A model generated the notes under the pieces. That model was not told the origin of the DNA, did no database searches, and was given only the letters and a program-made list of their open reading frames with translations. A DNA stretch of 34,905 nt from an uncultured Eisenbergiella sp. GTDB lineage: Bacteria; Bacillota; Clostridia; Lachnospirales; Lachnospiraceae. The stretch is from positions 1 to 34,905 of the forward strand of contig CAJUEL010000050.1 in assembly GCA_910585455.1 (NCBI GenBank), given 5' to 3'. The position numbers were made by a program, and so were the translations under genes. This document shows positions 14,756-22,570 of this stretch, piece after piece; the stretch's first letter is position 1; every line of letters starts with the position of its first letter.

Positions 14756-16624
14756 TCACTGATAATACTGCGCCTGCGCGCTCCACAGCTCGTAGTACTT
14801 CCCGCGCTCATCCTTCACAAGCTCCTCATGGCTGCCCCGCTGGACCAGCCTGCCTCCGTCAAACACCGCGATATCATCACAGAACCGGCAGGAGGACAAC
14901 CGATGGGAAATATAGATTGCGGTCTTTTCCCCAACCATTTTATCAAAGCCCGCATAAATCTCATACTCTGCCTTCGGGTCCAGCGCGGCGGTCGGCTCAT
15001 CCAGCAGGATAAAGGGCGCGTCCTTGTACAGCGCCCGGGCAATGGCAATCTTCTGCGCCTCTCCGCCGGAAACCTCCACGCCGCCATCCTCATAATTTTT
15101 ATACAGATAAGTGTCCAGTCCCTCCGTCAGGCTCTCCAGCCGCTCCCCAAAGCCTGCATCCGCCAGACACTTCTTCACCCTCTCCTCATCAAAGGAAACC
15201 GCTCCGGCAACGTTTTCTCCCAGCTTTAAGGAAAACAGATACAGATCCTGAAACACCACGGAAAACAGCTTTCTATATTCGTCATTGCGAAACTTTCTGA
15301 TATCCACGCCGTTTAACCGGATTTCCCCCCGCTGAGGCTCATAAAGCCGGCACAAAAGCTTGATCATCGTGGTCTTTCCCGAGCCGTTTGGTCCCACGAT
15401 CGCCAGCTTTTCCCCGATTTTGAGTTTGATGGAAAAATCCTGCAAGGCATAATCCTTCGCCCCCGGGTACTGAAACCAGACATGGGAAAACTCGATCTCA
15501 TAGGCGTAGTCGCTGCGTTTTTCCACAGGCAGCTTTCCCTTATACATCTCATCCTGCAGCTCCAAAAGCGCCATTGTGGACAGCTGTCTGCGGCATGCCT
15601 GGGAAAGCTCCGAAAACGCCGATGCGATGCCCGCGACCGCACCCACCAGGCTCCCCAGCGCTCCCGCGTACTGCAAAAGAGAGCCCACCGGCAGCGCGCC
15701 TCCAACCGCCACGTACGCCACGATGAAATAGGGCAGGGCTGAGAACAGCTTTTCTCCGCCGCCTGCAAACATTGCCGCTCTGCCAAACTGTCTGCCAAGC
15801 CTTTTGGAGCTGACCCGTTCATAGCGGTTAAACCGTTCCACCGTATAACGGTCAAACAGCGCATACGCGTCATACATCCGCACATCCTTGCCGCATTGAT
15901 AAGGGAAACCGCCCTCTGATGCCATTTCATAGATCAGATCCGCTTTCTGTGCCTTTTCCTCCGGCGTCGAAAAAGGCTCCTCCACCATGAGCGCGTTCGT
16001 CCTCTGATCCACGCGCATTTTTCCATAGGCATAAACCCAAACGCCCAGAAAACAAAGGATCAAAAAAACTGCCGCAGTCAGGTTTTTGGTATGCCACACC
16101 CTGCGCATCACAGGAAATGCCAGCAGCAGGGCGCCCGCCAGATTGAAAACGCTGCCCGTCAGCCAGTCAACGGTCCAGAAAATGGTGTAAATGCCCGCTC
16201 CCCAGCAGTTATCCTTATAAATGCGGCTTTTGATTTTTTCCAAAAGCGGACTGTCGATCATAGAAAAATCCATCTCCATCAGCTTTCGGGACTGCTGCAT
16301 GTCAAAGCGGGAATATATGGCATTCCGGCGGATCTCCAGATCGCTGCGGATGCTGCCCAGCGCGATCCTGCACAACAGGGCCACCGTCAGCAGGATGCCC
16401 GCAAGACCCGCCATTTCTCCCCAGGGCACGCCCTGCTCCACCCGGTTTAACACCATGGCGGACAGCACCAGCGCCAGATACCCTTCTGCCGCCGCAAGCA
16501 GCGCCGCCGCCACAGAAAGGGGAAACTGCCCTCTGTCCAGCCTGTGCACCAGCCCTGCCACCTTTTTTATGTTTTTCAAATGCTGTCCAAAGGGCAGCCT
16601 GCCAGTCAGATCATCCATTTCCAT
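14756..16624 (-). CDS. ABC exporter half-transporter (second of pair)
   Basis: A 622-residue fusion of a membrane domain (about residues 35-340, six helices) and an ATPase domain. Key motifs are Walker A GPNGSGKTT near 411, signature EVSGGEAQK near 517, Walker B FILLDEPTAALD near 538 and an H-loop ISHRLSS. The gene overlaps the preceding exporter by 14 bases and the proteins have the same plan, so they probably form a heterodimer. Signature and Walker B look intact. Neither has an N-terminal C39 peptidase domain, and no precursor peptide gene is visible, so a bacteriocin role is not supported. The substrate is unknown. Confidence 0.9.
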   Translation of the reverse strand: MEMDDLTGRLPFGQHLKNIKKVAGLVHRLDRGQFPLSVAAALLAAAEGYLALVLSAMVLNRVEQGVPWGEMAGLAGILLTVALLCRIALGSIRSDLEIRRNAIYSRFDMQQSRKLMEMDFSMIDSPLLEKIKSRIYKDNCWGAGIYTIFWTVDWLTGSVFNLAGALLLAFPVMRRVWHTKNLTAAVFLILCFLGVWVYAYGKMRVDQRTNALMVEEPFSTPEEKAQKADLIYEMASEGGFPYQCGKDVRMYDAYALFDRYTVERFNRYERVSSKRLGRQFGRAAMFAGGGEKLFSALPYFIVAYVAVGGALPVGSLLQYAGALGSLVGAVAGIASAFSELSQACRRQLSTMALLELQDEMYKGKLPVEKRSDYAYEIEFSHVWFQYPGAKDYALQDFSIKLKIGEKLAIVGPNGSGKTTMIKLLCRLYEPQRGEIRLNGVDIRKFRNDEYRKLFSVVFQDLYLFSLKLGENVAGAVSFDEERVKKCLADAGFGERLESLTEGLDTYLYKNYEDGGVEVSGGEAQKIAIARALYKDAPFILLDEPTAALDPKAEYEIYAGFDKMVGEKTAIYISHRLSSCRFCDDIAVFDGGRLVQRGSHEELVKDERGKYYELWSAQAQYYQ

Positions 16625-18437
16625 CTTCTACGCTCCCTTCTGTCCCTTCCCGGTAATAGGACGCCTGCAGGGCAAACATCGCCGCATAGGCTCCATTTTT
16701 GACAAGCAGCTCCTCATGGGCGCCGCTCTCAATGATTTTTCCCTGATGAAGCAGGAGGATCCGGTCGGAAAACCGGGTGCTGGCCAGCCGGTGGGATACG
16801 AATATCGCTGTTTTTCCCGCCGTCATCCGGGCATAGGCGTCATAAATTTCGCTCTCCGCGATCGGGTCCAGCGCCGCCGTCGGCTCGTCCAGCAAAAGCA
16901 CCTGGGCATCCCGGTACAGAGCGCGGGCCAGCATGAACCGCTGCTGCTGCCCGCCGGAAAGCTCGATCCCTTCCTCCAGAAAATGCTTTGTCATCCGGCT
17001 GTCCAGTCCGATCCCCTTCTGCCGGAAGCTCTCCCCAATCCCCGCCCGCATGAGCGCCTCCCGCGCCCGCATGGCATCCACCTTTTCCCCCGTCGTACAC
17101 GCCAGATTTTCCCCCACAGTGAAGGGAAAGACCCTGCTCTCCTGAAACACCGCGCCAAAATACCGGTAGCGTTCCCTTCTGGGGATTTCCTCTGCGTCCA
17201 CGCCGTCAATCCGGATCGTGCCCGCATCCGGCTTATAAAAGCCTGCCAGAAGCTTGATCAGAGTGGTCTTGCCCGCGCCGTTTTCTCCCACCAGCGCGAT
17301 ATGCTCGCCGGGCCTGATATGCAGATTGAAATGGGAAAGAATCTCTTTTCCCTCCTCATAGCCAAAGGTGACATCCTCAAAGTCGATGGAGGGCGCATCT
17401 GAAAGGACGATAGCCCTCTTCTCCCCTTCCTCCAGATCCTCCTCCGGCAGGGCGCAAAACTCCCGATACCGGCATGCCCGATCCGAATTTTGCCCCAGGA
17501 TCTGCATCGCCCCGATCATCTGGTTTAAAAAATTGCCAAAGCCCGTGATCGCGCCCAGATACAGCACGAAATCTCCCGCGCCGATCTGCCCGCGAAAGGC
17601 CGCCGACACAAGATAGGCGTAAGCGCAAAAATCCCGGAGCGCGTTCAAAATATGCCCCACATTCTCCCGCCAAAGCTTTCTTACAGAAATCTGCCGCTCC
17701 AGCCTTTGGACAGCTTCCACCAGCCCCTCCATCTTCTCTGTCAGCCAGCCTGCCAGCCCGAAAATCCGGATGTCCTTCGCCGCCGCCGTGTCCCTGCAGC
17801 GGCTGTGCACCTCCCAGAATTTCCGGTCCAGATCCTCCCGTTTTTCCTGCATCCGGTCCCGGTAACGCCGCTCCATTTCCCCCAGACCATAGTTGATCCC
17901 GGATATCCCCAGCAGCAGGATCAAAACCGCAGGATGCAGGCTGCCGATCACACCGGAATAGAGCGCGAAGCAAACCACCTGAATGACCAGATCCGGCAGG
18001 TATGCCCAAAACGTCATCGGTACCGAATCATCTCCCCCATAGTTGGTCTGCTGGGCGGCATAATACTTTTTCCGACAATCCCCGTCCTCCGTATACCGGT
18101 AGCCGATGCGCAGAAACTTCCGGAATGCCTCATACACCAGCAGGGTCCGCACGTTGAGCCGTTCCATGTAGCTGCTCCGGTCTGCCCACCCGGAAACGCC
18201 CGAACACACCGCGGATAGCAGGATAAAGCCTCCCAGCCAGAAAACCAGCTCCATGACGGAAGCCTTTCTCTGTACAAAATCGATCGTTATCTTGGGTAAA
18301 TAGATGGTGAATAACGGCAGCAATATGCCGCTTCCCACATATAACGCCTGCTGCCACACCACAGCAGGAGAACAGGCATAGAGCTTTTTGTAGTAAAATA
18401 AAATGTTGCCCGCCAGGGAATACTTTTTTCGTTTCAT
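16611..18437 (-). CDS. ABC exporter half-transporter (first of pair)
   Basis: A 608-residue half-transporter: membrane domain (about 20-330) and ATPase domain with Walker A GENGAGKTT near 382, signature ELSGGQQQR near 494, Walker B VLLLDEPTAALD near 515 and VSHRLAS near 548. I chose the ATG at 18437 because AAAGGATG lies upstream and the protein then begins with a basic segment; an in-frame ATG at 18482 falls within the putative promoter and operator. The following exporter gene overlaps it by 14 bases. Likely a heterodimeric exporter with its neighbour; substrate unknown. Confidence 0.9.
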   Translation of the reverse strand: MKRKKYSLAGNILFYYKKLYACSPAVVWQQALYVGSGILLPLFTIYLPKITIDFVQRKASVMELVFWLGGFILLSAVCSGVSGWADRSSYMERLNVRTLLVYEAFRKFLRIGYRYTEDGDCRKKYYAAQQTNYGGDDSVPMTFWAYLPDLVIQVVCFALYSGVIGSLHPAVLILLLGISGINYGLGEMERRYRDRMQEKREDLDRKFWEVHSRCRDTAAAKDIRIFGLAGWLTEKMEGLVEAVQRLERQISVRKLWRENVGHILNALRDFCAYAYLVSAAFRGQIGAGDFVLYLGAITGFGNFLNQMIGAMQILGQNSDRACRYREFCALPEEDLEEGEKRAIVLSDAPSIDFEDVTFGYEEGKEILSHFNLHIRPGEHIALVGENGAGKTTLIKLLAGFYKPDAGTIRIDGVDAEEIPRRERYRYFGAVFQESRVFPFTVGENLACTTGEKVDAMRAREALMRAGIGESFRQKGIGLDSRMTKHFLEEGIELSGGQQQRFMLARALYRDAQVLLLDEPTAALDPIAESEIYDAYARMTAGKTAIFVSHRLASTRFSDRILLLHQGKIIESGAHEELLVKNGAYAAMFALQASYYREGTEGSVEDGNG

Positions 18438-18474
18438 TGTTACATCCTTTCTGCATAACCGTTTCAGGTGGTAT

Positions 18475-18510
18475 GGCATCATGATACCAGAAATCCGTGC
18501 CTGTGGGCAA
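18475..18510 (-). promoter_or_regulatory. Promoter with overlapping dyad upstream of the ABC exporter pair
   Basis: On the minus strand TTGCCC (18505-18510), an 18-base spacer and TATCAT (18481-18486) make a plausible promoter. A 14-base near-perfect dyad GGTATCATGATGCC (18475-18488) covers the -10, a position suited to a repressor. Confidence 0.5.
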
Positions 18511-18539
18511 AAAAATGCACGAACGGTTCCGTTCGTGCA
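18509..18539 (-). terminator. Intrinsic terminator of the AAA-ATPase gene
   Basis: TGCACGAACGG pairs perfectly with CCGTTCGTGCA (18516-18539, two-base apex), followed on the minus strand by seven Ts (18509-18515). It is a textbook Rho-independent terminator 13 bases after the stop codon and separates this gene from the ABC exporter operon. Confidence 0.95.
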
Positions 18540-18551
18540 CGAATGGTCGGC

Positions 18552-20246
18552 TCATCGGCCTATGAAAACCTCTTTTCCACAAAAAGCAAATCCATATTTG
18601 CGTATTCTTTCTCTGGGAACCCCTTTCTCCATGAGCACAGTCTCATATTGTTTATTCTCAATCTGCCGCAGGGCTGCCTGCACCGTATCGGACAGCGATT
18701 TTTCATCGTCCTTATCCTGTACCTTGAATTCCAGAATGATACCGTCATCCATACATCTGGGCTCCAGCATCACATCGTAACGGCCAAAACCGCTTTCCCG
18801 ATTGGAAGTCACCACATATCGGTCTGACAATTCCACCAAAAGCCCCAGGACAAAGCCATGATAAAACCGCTCCGGTTCTACATCCTCAGATGGCTTATTT
18901 CCCACATCAAAGCTGCTGAAGGTGGACAATGCCACCTTATTCATGTAGTGATTCATAGCCTTTATATCATCTGCCAGCAGCGCCTTGATAAATCCGTTAT
19001 AGGCAGTTTTACTTTTCTGAAACCAGCCTTTCACCATGGCACGAAACACCTGCCTCACCTCCCGATTGGTCAGGCACAATTCATAATCAGGCGCATCGGA
19101 CTCGCTCACTTCATCAAAGGTTTCATACCGGACCACCCTCAGATAACCGCCGGCCAGCAAAAGGCTCCATATCCCCTCTTCATTTCCGTCCAGCTCCTCG
19201 TATACAATCTGCTCCTCTATTGGCGAATGAATTGACTGCCCCAGAATCAGGCTTTCAAACTTTTGCTTGATATCGATGCTCCCCTCCCGGATCAGCTTAC
19301 CTGCCAGACTATTGGAGCTGGAATTTGCCCAGTAAATCCCGATCTTTCCCGTATCCAGATAATTCAGAATGGACCAGGGATTATAAATATCCGTCCGGTT
19401 TCCAAAGGTAAAGCCATCATACCAGCTTTTCACATCCTGCTTTTTATCCGGCATTCCAAATTCCTCCAGCGCCGAAAACACTTCTGTCTCCGTAAAGCCA
19501 AAGGAATCCGCATACTCGTTCGAAGTAGTCGTGACCACCTTTAGATTGTTCAGATCCGAAAAAATGGATTCCCTGCTCACCCGCGTGATTCCTGTCATGA
19601 TTGCCCTGTCCAGACAGGGATTCGTCTTAAATGTAGCATGAAACAGGCTTCTTGTAAAAGAGACCAGCTCTTCCCAATATCCGTTCACATAGGCTTCCTG
19701 CATGGGCGTATCATATTCGTCCAGAAGGATGATCACCTTTTTGCCGTAAAATTTATATAAAAACCTGGACAGGCGATGGATCGCCATGGTTGCCGTCACC
19801 TCCGGCATGTCCTCGGAAATGCTATGGAAATATGCCTTCTCATCCGGAAGCAGACAATCGCTTTCCGCCAAAAAGCTGTAATCATAATACAAATCTGATA
19901 AAATCTGGTTCATTCTGCGGACTGTTGACGCATAATCTAACTCCTTTACATTTGCAAAGGAAAGGCTGATCACCGGATAATTCCCCTGCAACACCCTGAA
20001 TTTTTCATTCTTCCAGATGGAAAGCCCGTGAAACAGTTCCTCCCGCCCTTCATATTTTACGGAAAAAAACTGCTCCACCATGCTCATGGTCAGTGTTTTG
20101 CCAAACCGCCTTGGCCGGGTAATCAGGGTCACATCATCCTGATTCTCCCACCACTCCTTTATGAATGCTGTTTTATCCACATAAAAGCATTTCCGCTCCC
20201 GTATTTTTTCAAAGCTCTGTATCCCGATTCCGACAGCCTTTGCCAT
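18552..20246 (-). CDS. AAA-ATPase-like / PDDEXK_9 protein
   Basis: A 564-residue protein of a family abundant in gut anaerobes. The N-terminal AAA-ATPase-like domain has an unusual P-loop, RPRRFGKT (44-51), preceded by CFYVDKTAFIKEW, and a Walker B-like VIILLDEYDTP near 168. The C-terminus looks like a PD-(D/E)XK nuclease fold: RYDVML followed by GIILEFKVQ gives the D ... ExK residues. Function is not established; roles in DNA processing or defence have been suggested only from the fold. The ATG at 20246 follows AAGGGGGACAGGT. The gene stands alone, with its own terminator and a palindrome upstream. Its composition looks more AT-rich than flanking genes, compatible with transfer. Confidence 0.9.
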   Translation of the reverse strand: MAKAVGIGIQSFEKIRERKCFYVDKTAFIKEWWENQDDVTLITRPRRFGKTLTMSMVEQFFSVKYEGREELFHGLSIWKNEKFRVLQGNYPVISLSFANVKELDYASTVRRMNQILSDLYYDYSFLAESDCLLPDEKAYFHSISEDMPEVTATMAIHRLSRFLYKFYGKKVIILLDEYDTPMQEAYVNGYWEELVSFTRSLFHATFKTNPCLDRAIMTGITRVSRESIFSDLNNLKVVTTTSNEYADSFGFTETEVFSALEEFGMPDKKQDVKSWYDGFTFGNRTDIYNPWSILNYLDTGKIGIYWANSSSNSLAGKLIREGSIDIKQKFESLILGQSIHSPIEEQIVYEELDGNEEGIWSLLLAGGYLRVVRYETFDEVSESDAPDYELCLTNREVRQVFRAMVKGWFQKSKTAYNGFIKALLADDIKAMNHYMNKVALSTFSSFDVGNKPSEDVEPERFYHGFVLGLLVELSDRYVVTSNRESGFGRYDVMLEPRCMDDGIILEFKVQDKDDEKSLSDTVQAALRQIENKQYETVLMEKGVPRERIRKYGFAFCGKEVFIGR

Positions 20247-20259
20247 ACCTGTCCCCCTT

Positions 20260-20275
20260 GCGCGCTTTAGCGCGC
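20260..20275 (-). promoter_or_regulatory. GCGCGC hairpin ahead of the AAA-ATPase ribosome site
   Basis: GCGCGC-TAAA-GCGCGC forms a six-pair, four-base-loop hairpin ending 13 bases before the start codon and directly next to the GGGGGA ribosome site. It may influence translation or mRNA stability. No U-tract follows, so it is not a terminator. Confidence 0.5.
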
Positions 20276-20288
20276 AGACCAATCAATC

Positions 20289-20310
20289 GTATGAAAATTT
20301 ATTTTCATAC
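20289..20310. promoter_or_regulatory. Perfect 22-base palindrome, likely operator
   Basis: GTATGAAAAT and its exact reverse complement ATTTTCATAC are separated by two bases. The site lies about 45 bases upstream of the AAA-ATPase start, in an AT-rich patch just after a TATAAA -10-like box (minus strand). This is typical of a repressor operator. I could not fix a good -35, and the regulator is unknown. The remainder of the gap up to 20480 shows nothing I can name. Confidence 0.6.
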
Positions 20311-20480
20311 TTTATATCCCGCGTTTCCATGCTTTCATCTTACCACGGTTTTGGCGTACTATCCAGCGATTTTCTTCTTTCCCATAAAAAATCTTCTTTA
20401 TCCTCTCTGCTCCGTTCCCGGCGCCTGCCGCTAAAACTTCATGACATTGGTTCACAAATCAGACGCGAAAGTTCCAGGGG

Positions 20481-21206
20481 TTACAATGGCAGCATGATTT
20501 CCGTTACAAACACATCCGTCTCATCCTGCCGGTTCAGATAACCGTGGTATTTTTCCACCACCCGGTCCAGCCGCATCAGCCCGAAGCCGCCCAACGCGCC
20601 CTGCTTCGTGGTCAGATAACGTCCCGCCTCCTTCTTAAATCTGCCCGCCGCCGCGTTCATCACGTATATATAAAGCTGCCCCTTTAAAATGTCCAGATAA
20701 ACGCGGATGAAGCGCTTTTCCTCTTCCTCGATTTTCAGGCAGGCTTCCATGGCGTTATCCATCAGGTTGCCGATGATCAGGCTTAAGTCCACCTCCGAAA
20801 AAGGGAGCGTACCGGGCACAATGGCCTTCGCCTCCACCCGGATATTCTTCGCCTTTGCGAGGGAGATTTTGCTGTTCAGAATCGCGTCCATTTTCACGTT
20901 CCCTGTCTTTACCACAGTGTCCACCTGGGTCAGGTCCCGGTCCAGCTCTCCCAGATAATCCTCCAGCTCGGCAAGCTGTCCCATCGCCAGATAGGCTTTC
21001 ATCGTCTGGATGTGGTTATGATAATCATGCCGCCAGCCCCGCGTCTGCCGGTACATGTTATCCACCTCCTCCCAGTGCTTCTCCATCAGGTCATTCTGAT
21101 AGCGGGCGATCCGCCGGTCCACCAGACCAAAAAGGACCATACGCCCTGCAAAAAAGAGAATCCCTATGCCGATCAAAGCCCCCAATACGCCCAGCCATAC
21201 CATCAT
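20481..21206 (-). CDS. Short GHKL sensor histidine kinase (AgrC/VirS type)
   Basis: A 241-residue kinase. One membrane segment (about 3-28) is followed by a linker helix, the phosphoacceptor motif RGWRHDYHNH (His60) typical of the HPK10/AgrC group, an N-box NLMDNAMEAC and a glycine box GALGGFGLMRL. AgrC-like kinases normally have five to seven membrane helices that sense peptides; here nearly the whole sensor part is missing. The upstream in-frame extension is in the reading shadow of the response regulator and lacks membrane segments. The ATG at 21206 overlaps the regulator's stop (ATGA) and follows GGGAGGAAGG, so I take it as the start. It may respond through a partner protein or an internal signal. 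Confidence 0.85.
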   Translation of the reverse strand: MMVWLGVLGALIGIGILFFAGRMVLFGLVDRRIARYQNDLMEKHWEEVDNMYRQTRGWRHDYHNHIQTMKAYLAMGQLAELEDYLGELDRDLTQVDTVVKTGNVKMDAILNSKISLAKAKNIRVEAKAIVPGTLPFSEVDLSLIIGNLMDNAMEACLKIEEEEKRFIRVYLDILKGQLYIYVMNAAAGRFKKEAGRYLTTKQGALGGFGLMRLDRVVEKYHGYLNRQDETDVFVTEIMLPL

Positions 21207-21934
21207 GTCCTTCCTCCCGTATAGTACCGGATGAAGTCTTCGTTCACTCCGTGATAGAGCCGCCTGCTCAGGGGCACCCGATCCTGGTTGTCCATCACCA
21301 CATCCGTTTTCTCTATCCGGCGCACATGGGCGAGATTGACCAGATAAGAACGGTGGCACCGGATGAAAGCATCTGCGCTGTCCAGCTCCTTTTCCAGCTC
21401 TCCCATACTGTTTTGCGCCTCCCGCCGCCGAAACTGCCCGTCGCCATCCTGTGTGCACACGAGCGTGTTGTGCCGCAGAGCCCCCAGCCACCAGATATCC
21501 GCAAGGCTGACCCGTTCTGTTCCTGTGTCAAACCGCAGGCACAGACAGGGCCGCTCCCTTTTCTCCCGCTCACAAATCCGGTCCATGCACTGCTCCACCT
21601 TTTGCCGGTCAATGGGCTTTAGCAGGTAATGGAGCGCCGCCACCTCATAGCCCTCCTGCATATAGTCGGATATTCCCGTGGTAAAAATGATCTGAGCCGT
21701 CCGGTTCTCCCGCCGCACGCGGCGCGCCAGCTCCATGCCGTTCATCCCATCCATCTGAATGTCCAGAAAAAGAGCGGAAAAATCCTTTTCCTCCTCCCAG
21801 GCAAACCAGAAGGCCTCCGCATCAGGATAACATTTTACCCAAATCTCCTGCCCGCTTTTTTGCGCCCAGGCTTCCAGATAAGACAACAGCAGGTCGGCAT
21901 GCTCCCTTCTGTCTTCCACAATTGCAATTTTCAC
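21203..21934 (-). CDS. LytTR-family response regulator
   Basis: A 243-residue regulator. The receiver domain (1-120) has acidic VED near the N-terminus, phosphoacceptor Asp58 in LFLDIQMDGMNG and a conserved Lys in LLKPID. The C-terminal LytTR DNA-binding domain contains FIRCHRSYLVNLAHV, its best-conserved motif. The start codon is GTG (21932-21934), with AGGAGG ten bases upstream. The regulator precedes the kinase, with four-base overlap. AgrA/VirR-type regulators bind paired nine-base repeats and control bacteriocin, virulence or envelope genes. No peptide pheromone gene is visible next to this pair. Confidence 0.92.
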   Translation of the reverse strand: MKIAIVEDRREHADLLLSYLEAWAQKSGQEIWVKCYPDAEAFWFAWEEEKDFSALFLDIQMDGMNGMELARRVRRENRTAQIIFTTGISDYMQEGYEVAALHYLLKPIDRQKVEQCMDRICEREKRERPCLCLRFDTGTERVSLADIWWLGALRHNTLVCTQDGDGQFRRREAQNSMGELEKELDSADAFIRCHRSYLVNLAHVRRIEKTDVVMDNQDRVPLSRRLYHGVNEDFIRYYTGGRT

Positions 21935-22075
21935 AGGTGCGCTTCCTCCTGTTTTCAGATTTCTGTGCCTCCGCTTTTATGCCAGCCGCACAGCCAAAAT
22001 CCTGCGGCAGCTCCGTCCGTTTTGCTATCTGCCAAAGCCTGGTCCTTCCGTGACAGTCCAGACCGGTCCAACCCC

Positions 22076-22570
22076 TTATTCCAGATATGGCGCTGTCGCC
22101 TCCCGCCAGCTTTCGATCAGCCTCTCCAGAGACCAGGCCGCATTGGCCGGGGAGGTGGAGGGCAGCTTATATGCCTTTTTTCCACAGGATTTTTCACAGT
22201 ATTTTTCATACAGCTCACAGGCCTTGCCGCCGTTACAGAATACCGCCCGGATGTTTGTCTTTTGTAAAAGTCCGGCGATATCGTTCACCACCACATTGCG
22301 GATGGAGCTGTCGCTGGAGCCTTCGATTTCACAGGAGGCGATCACATCCCAGATGGCGATATGTCCCTCCAAAAGCATGTTCTTCTTTTCCTCCACCGTC
22401 TGTGGCGCCGGACTTTTTGCAAGGGCTGCCGTCACCTTCCAGAACCGGTTCTGGGGATGTCCGTAATAAAACTGGTTTTCCCGGGACTTTACGGAAGGAA
22501 ATGTCCCCAGAATCAAAATCCTGGAACGCCCGTCATAAACGGGCAAAAATGTATGGGTCAGCGCTTCCAT
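22076..22570 (-). CDS. DNA-deoxyinosine (hypoxanthine) glycosylase, uracil-DNA glycosylase superfamily
   Basis: A 164-residue base-excision repair enzyme of the small HDG/Mug-like branch. The first active-site motif is GTFPS (22-26), the second is near STSPAN, and the early segment SRENQFYYGHPQNRFW matches the family. Members remove hypoxanthine arising from adenine deamination, or uracil, from DNA. The start overlaps the end of hemL by 13 bases, making it the last gene of the tetrapyrrole operon, an unexpected partner. No separate promoter is visible. Confidence 0.85.
   Translation of the reverse strand: MEALTHTFLPVYDGRSRILILGTFPSVKSRENQFYYGHPQNRFWKVTAALAKSPAPQTVEEKKNMLLEGHIAIWDVIASCEIEGSSDSSIRNVVVNDIAGLLQKTNIRAVFCNGGKACELYEKYCEKSCGKKAYKLPSTSPANAAWSLERLIESWREATAPYLE

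Noticed and set aside
14756..18437. Lantibiotic or bacteriocin export cluster
   Set aside because: No C39 peptidase domain, precursor peptide or modification enzyme is present near the ABC pair.
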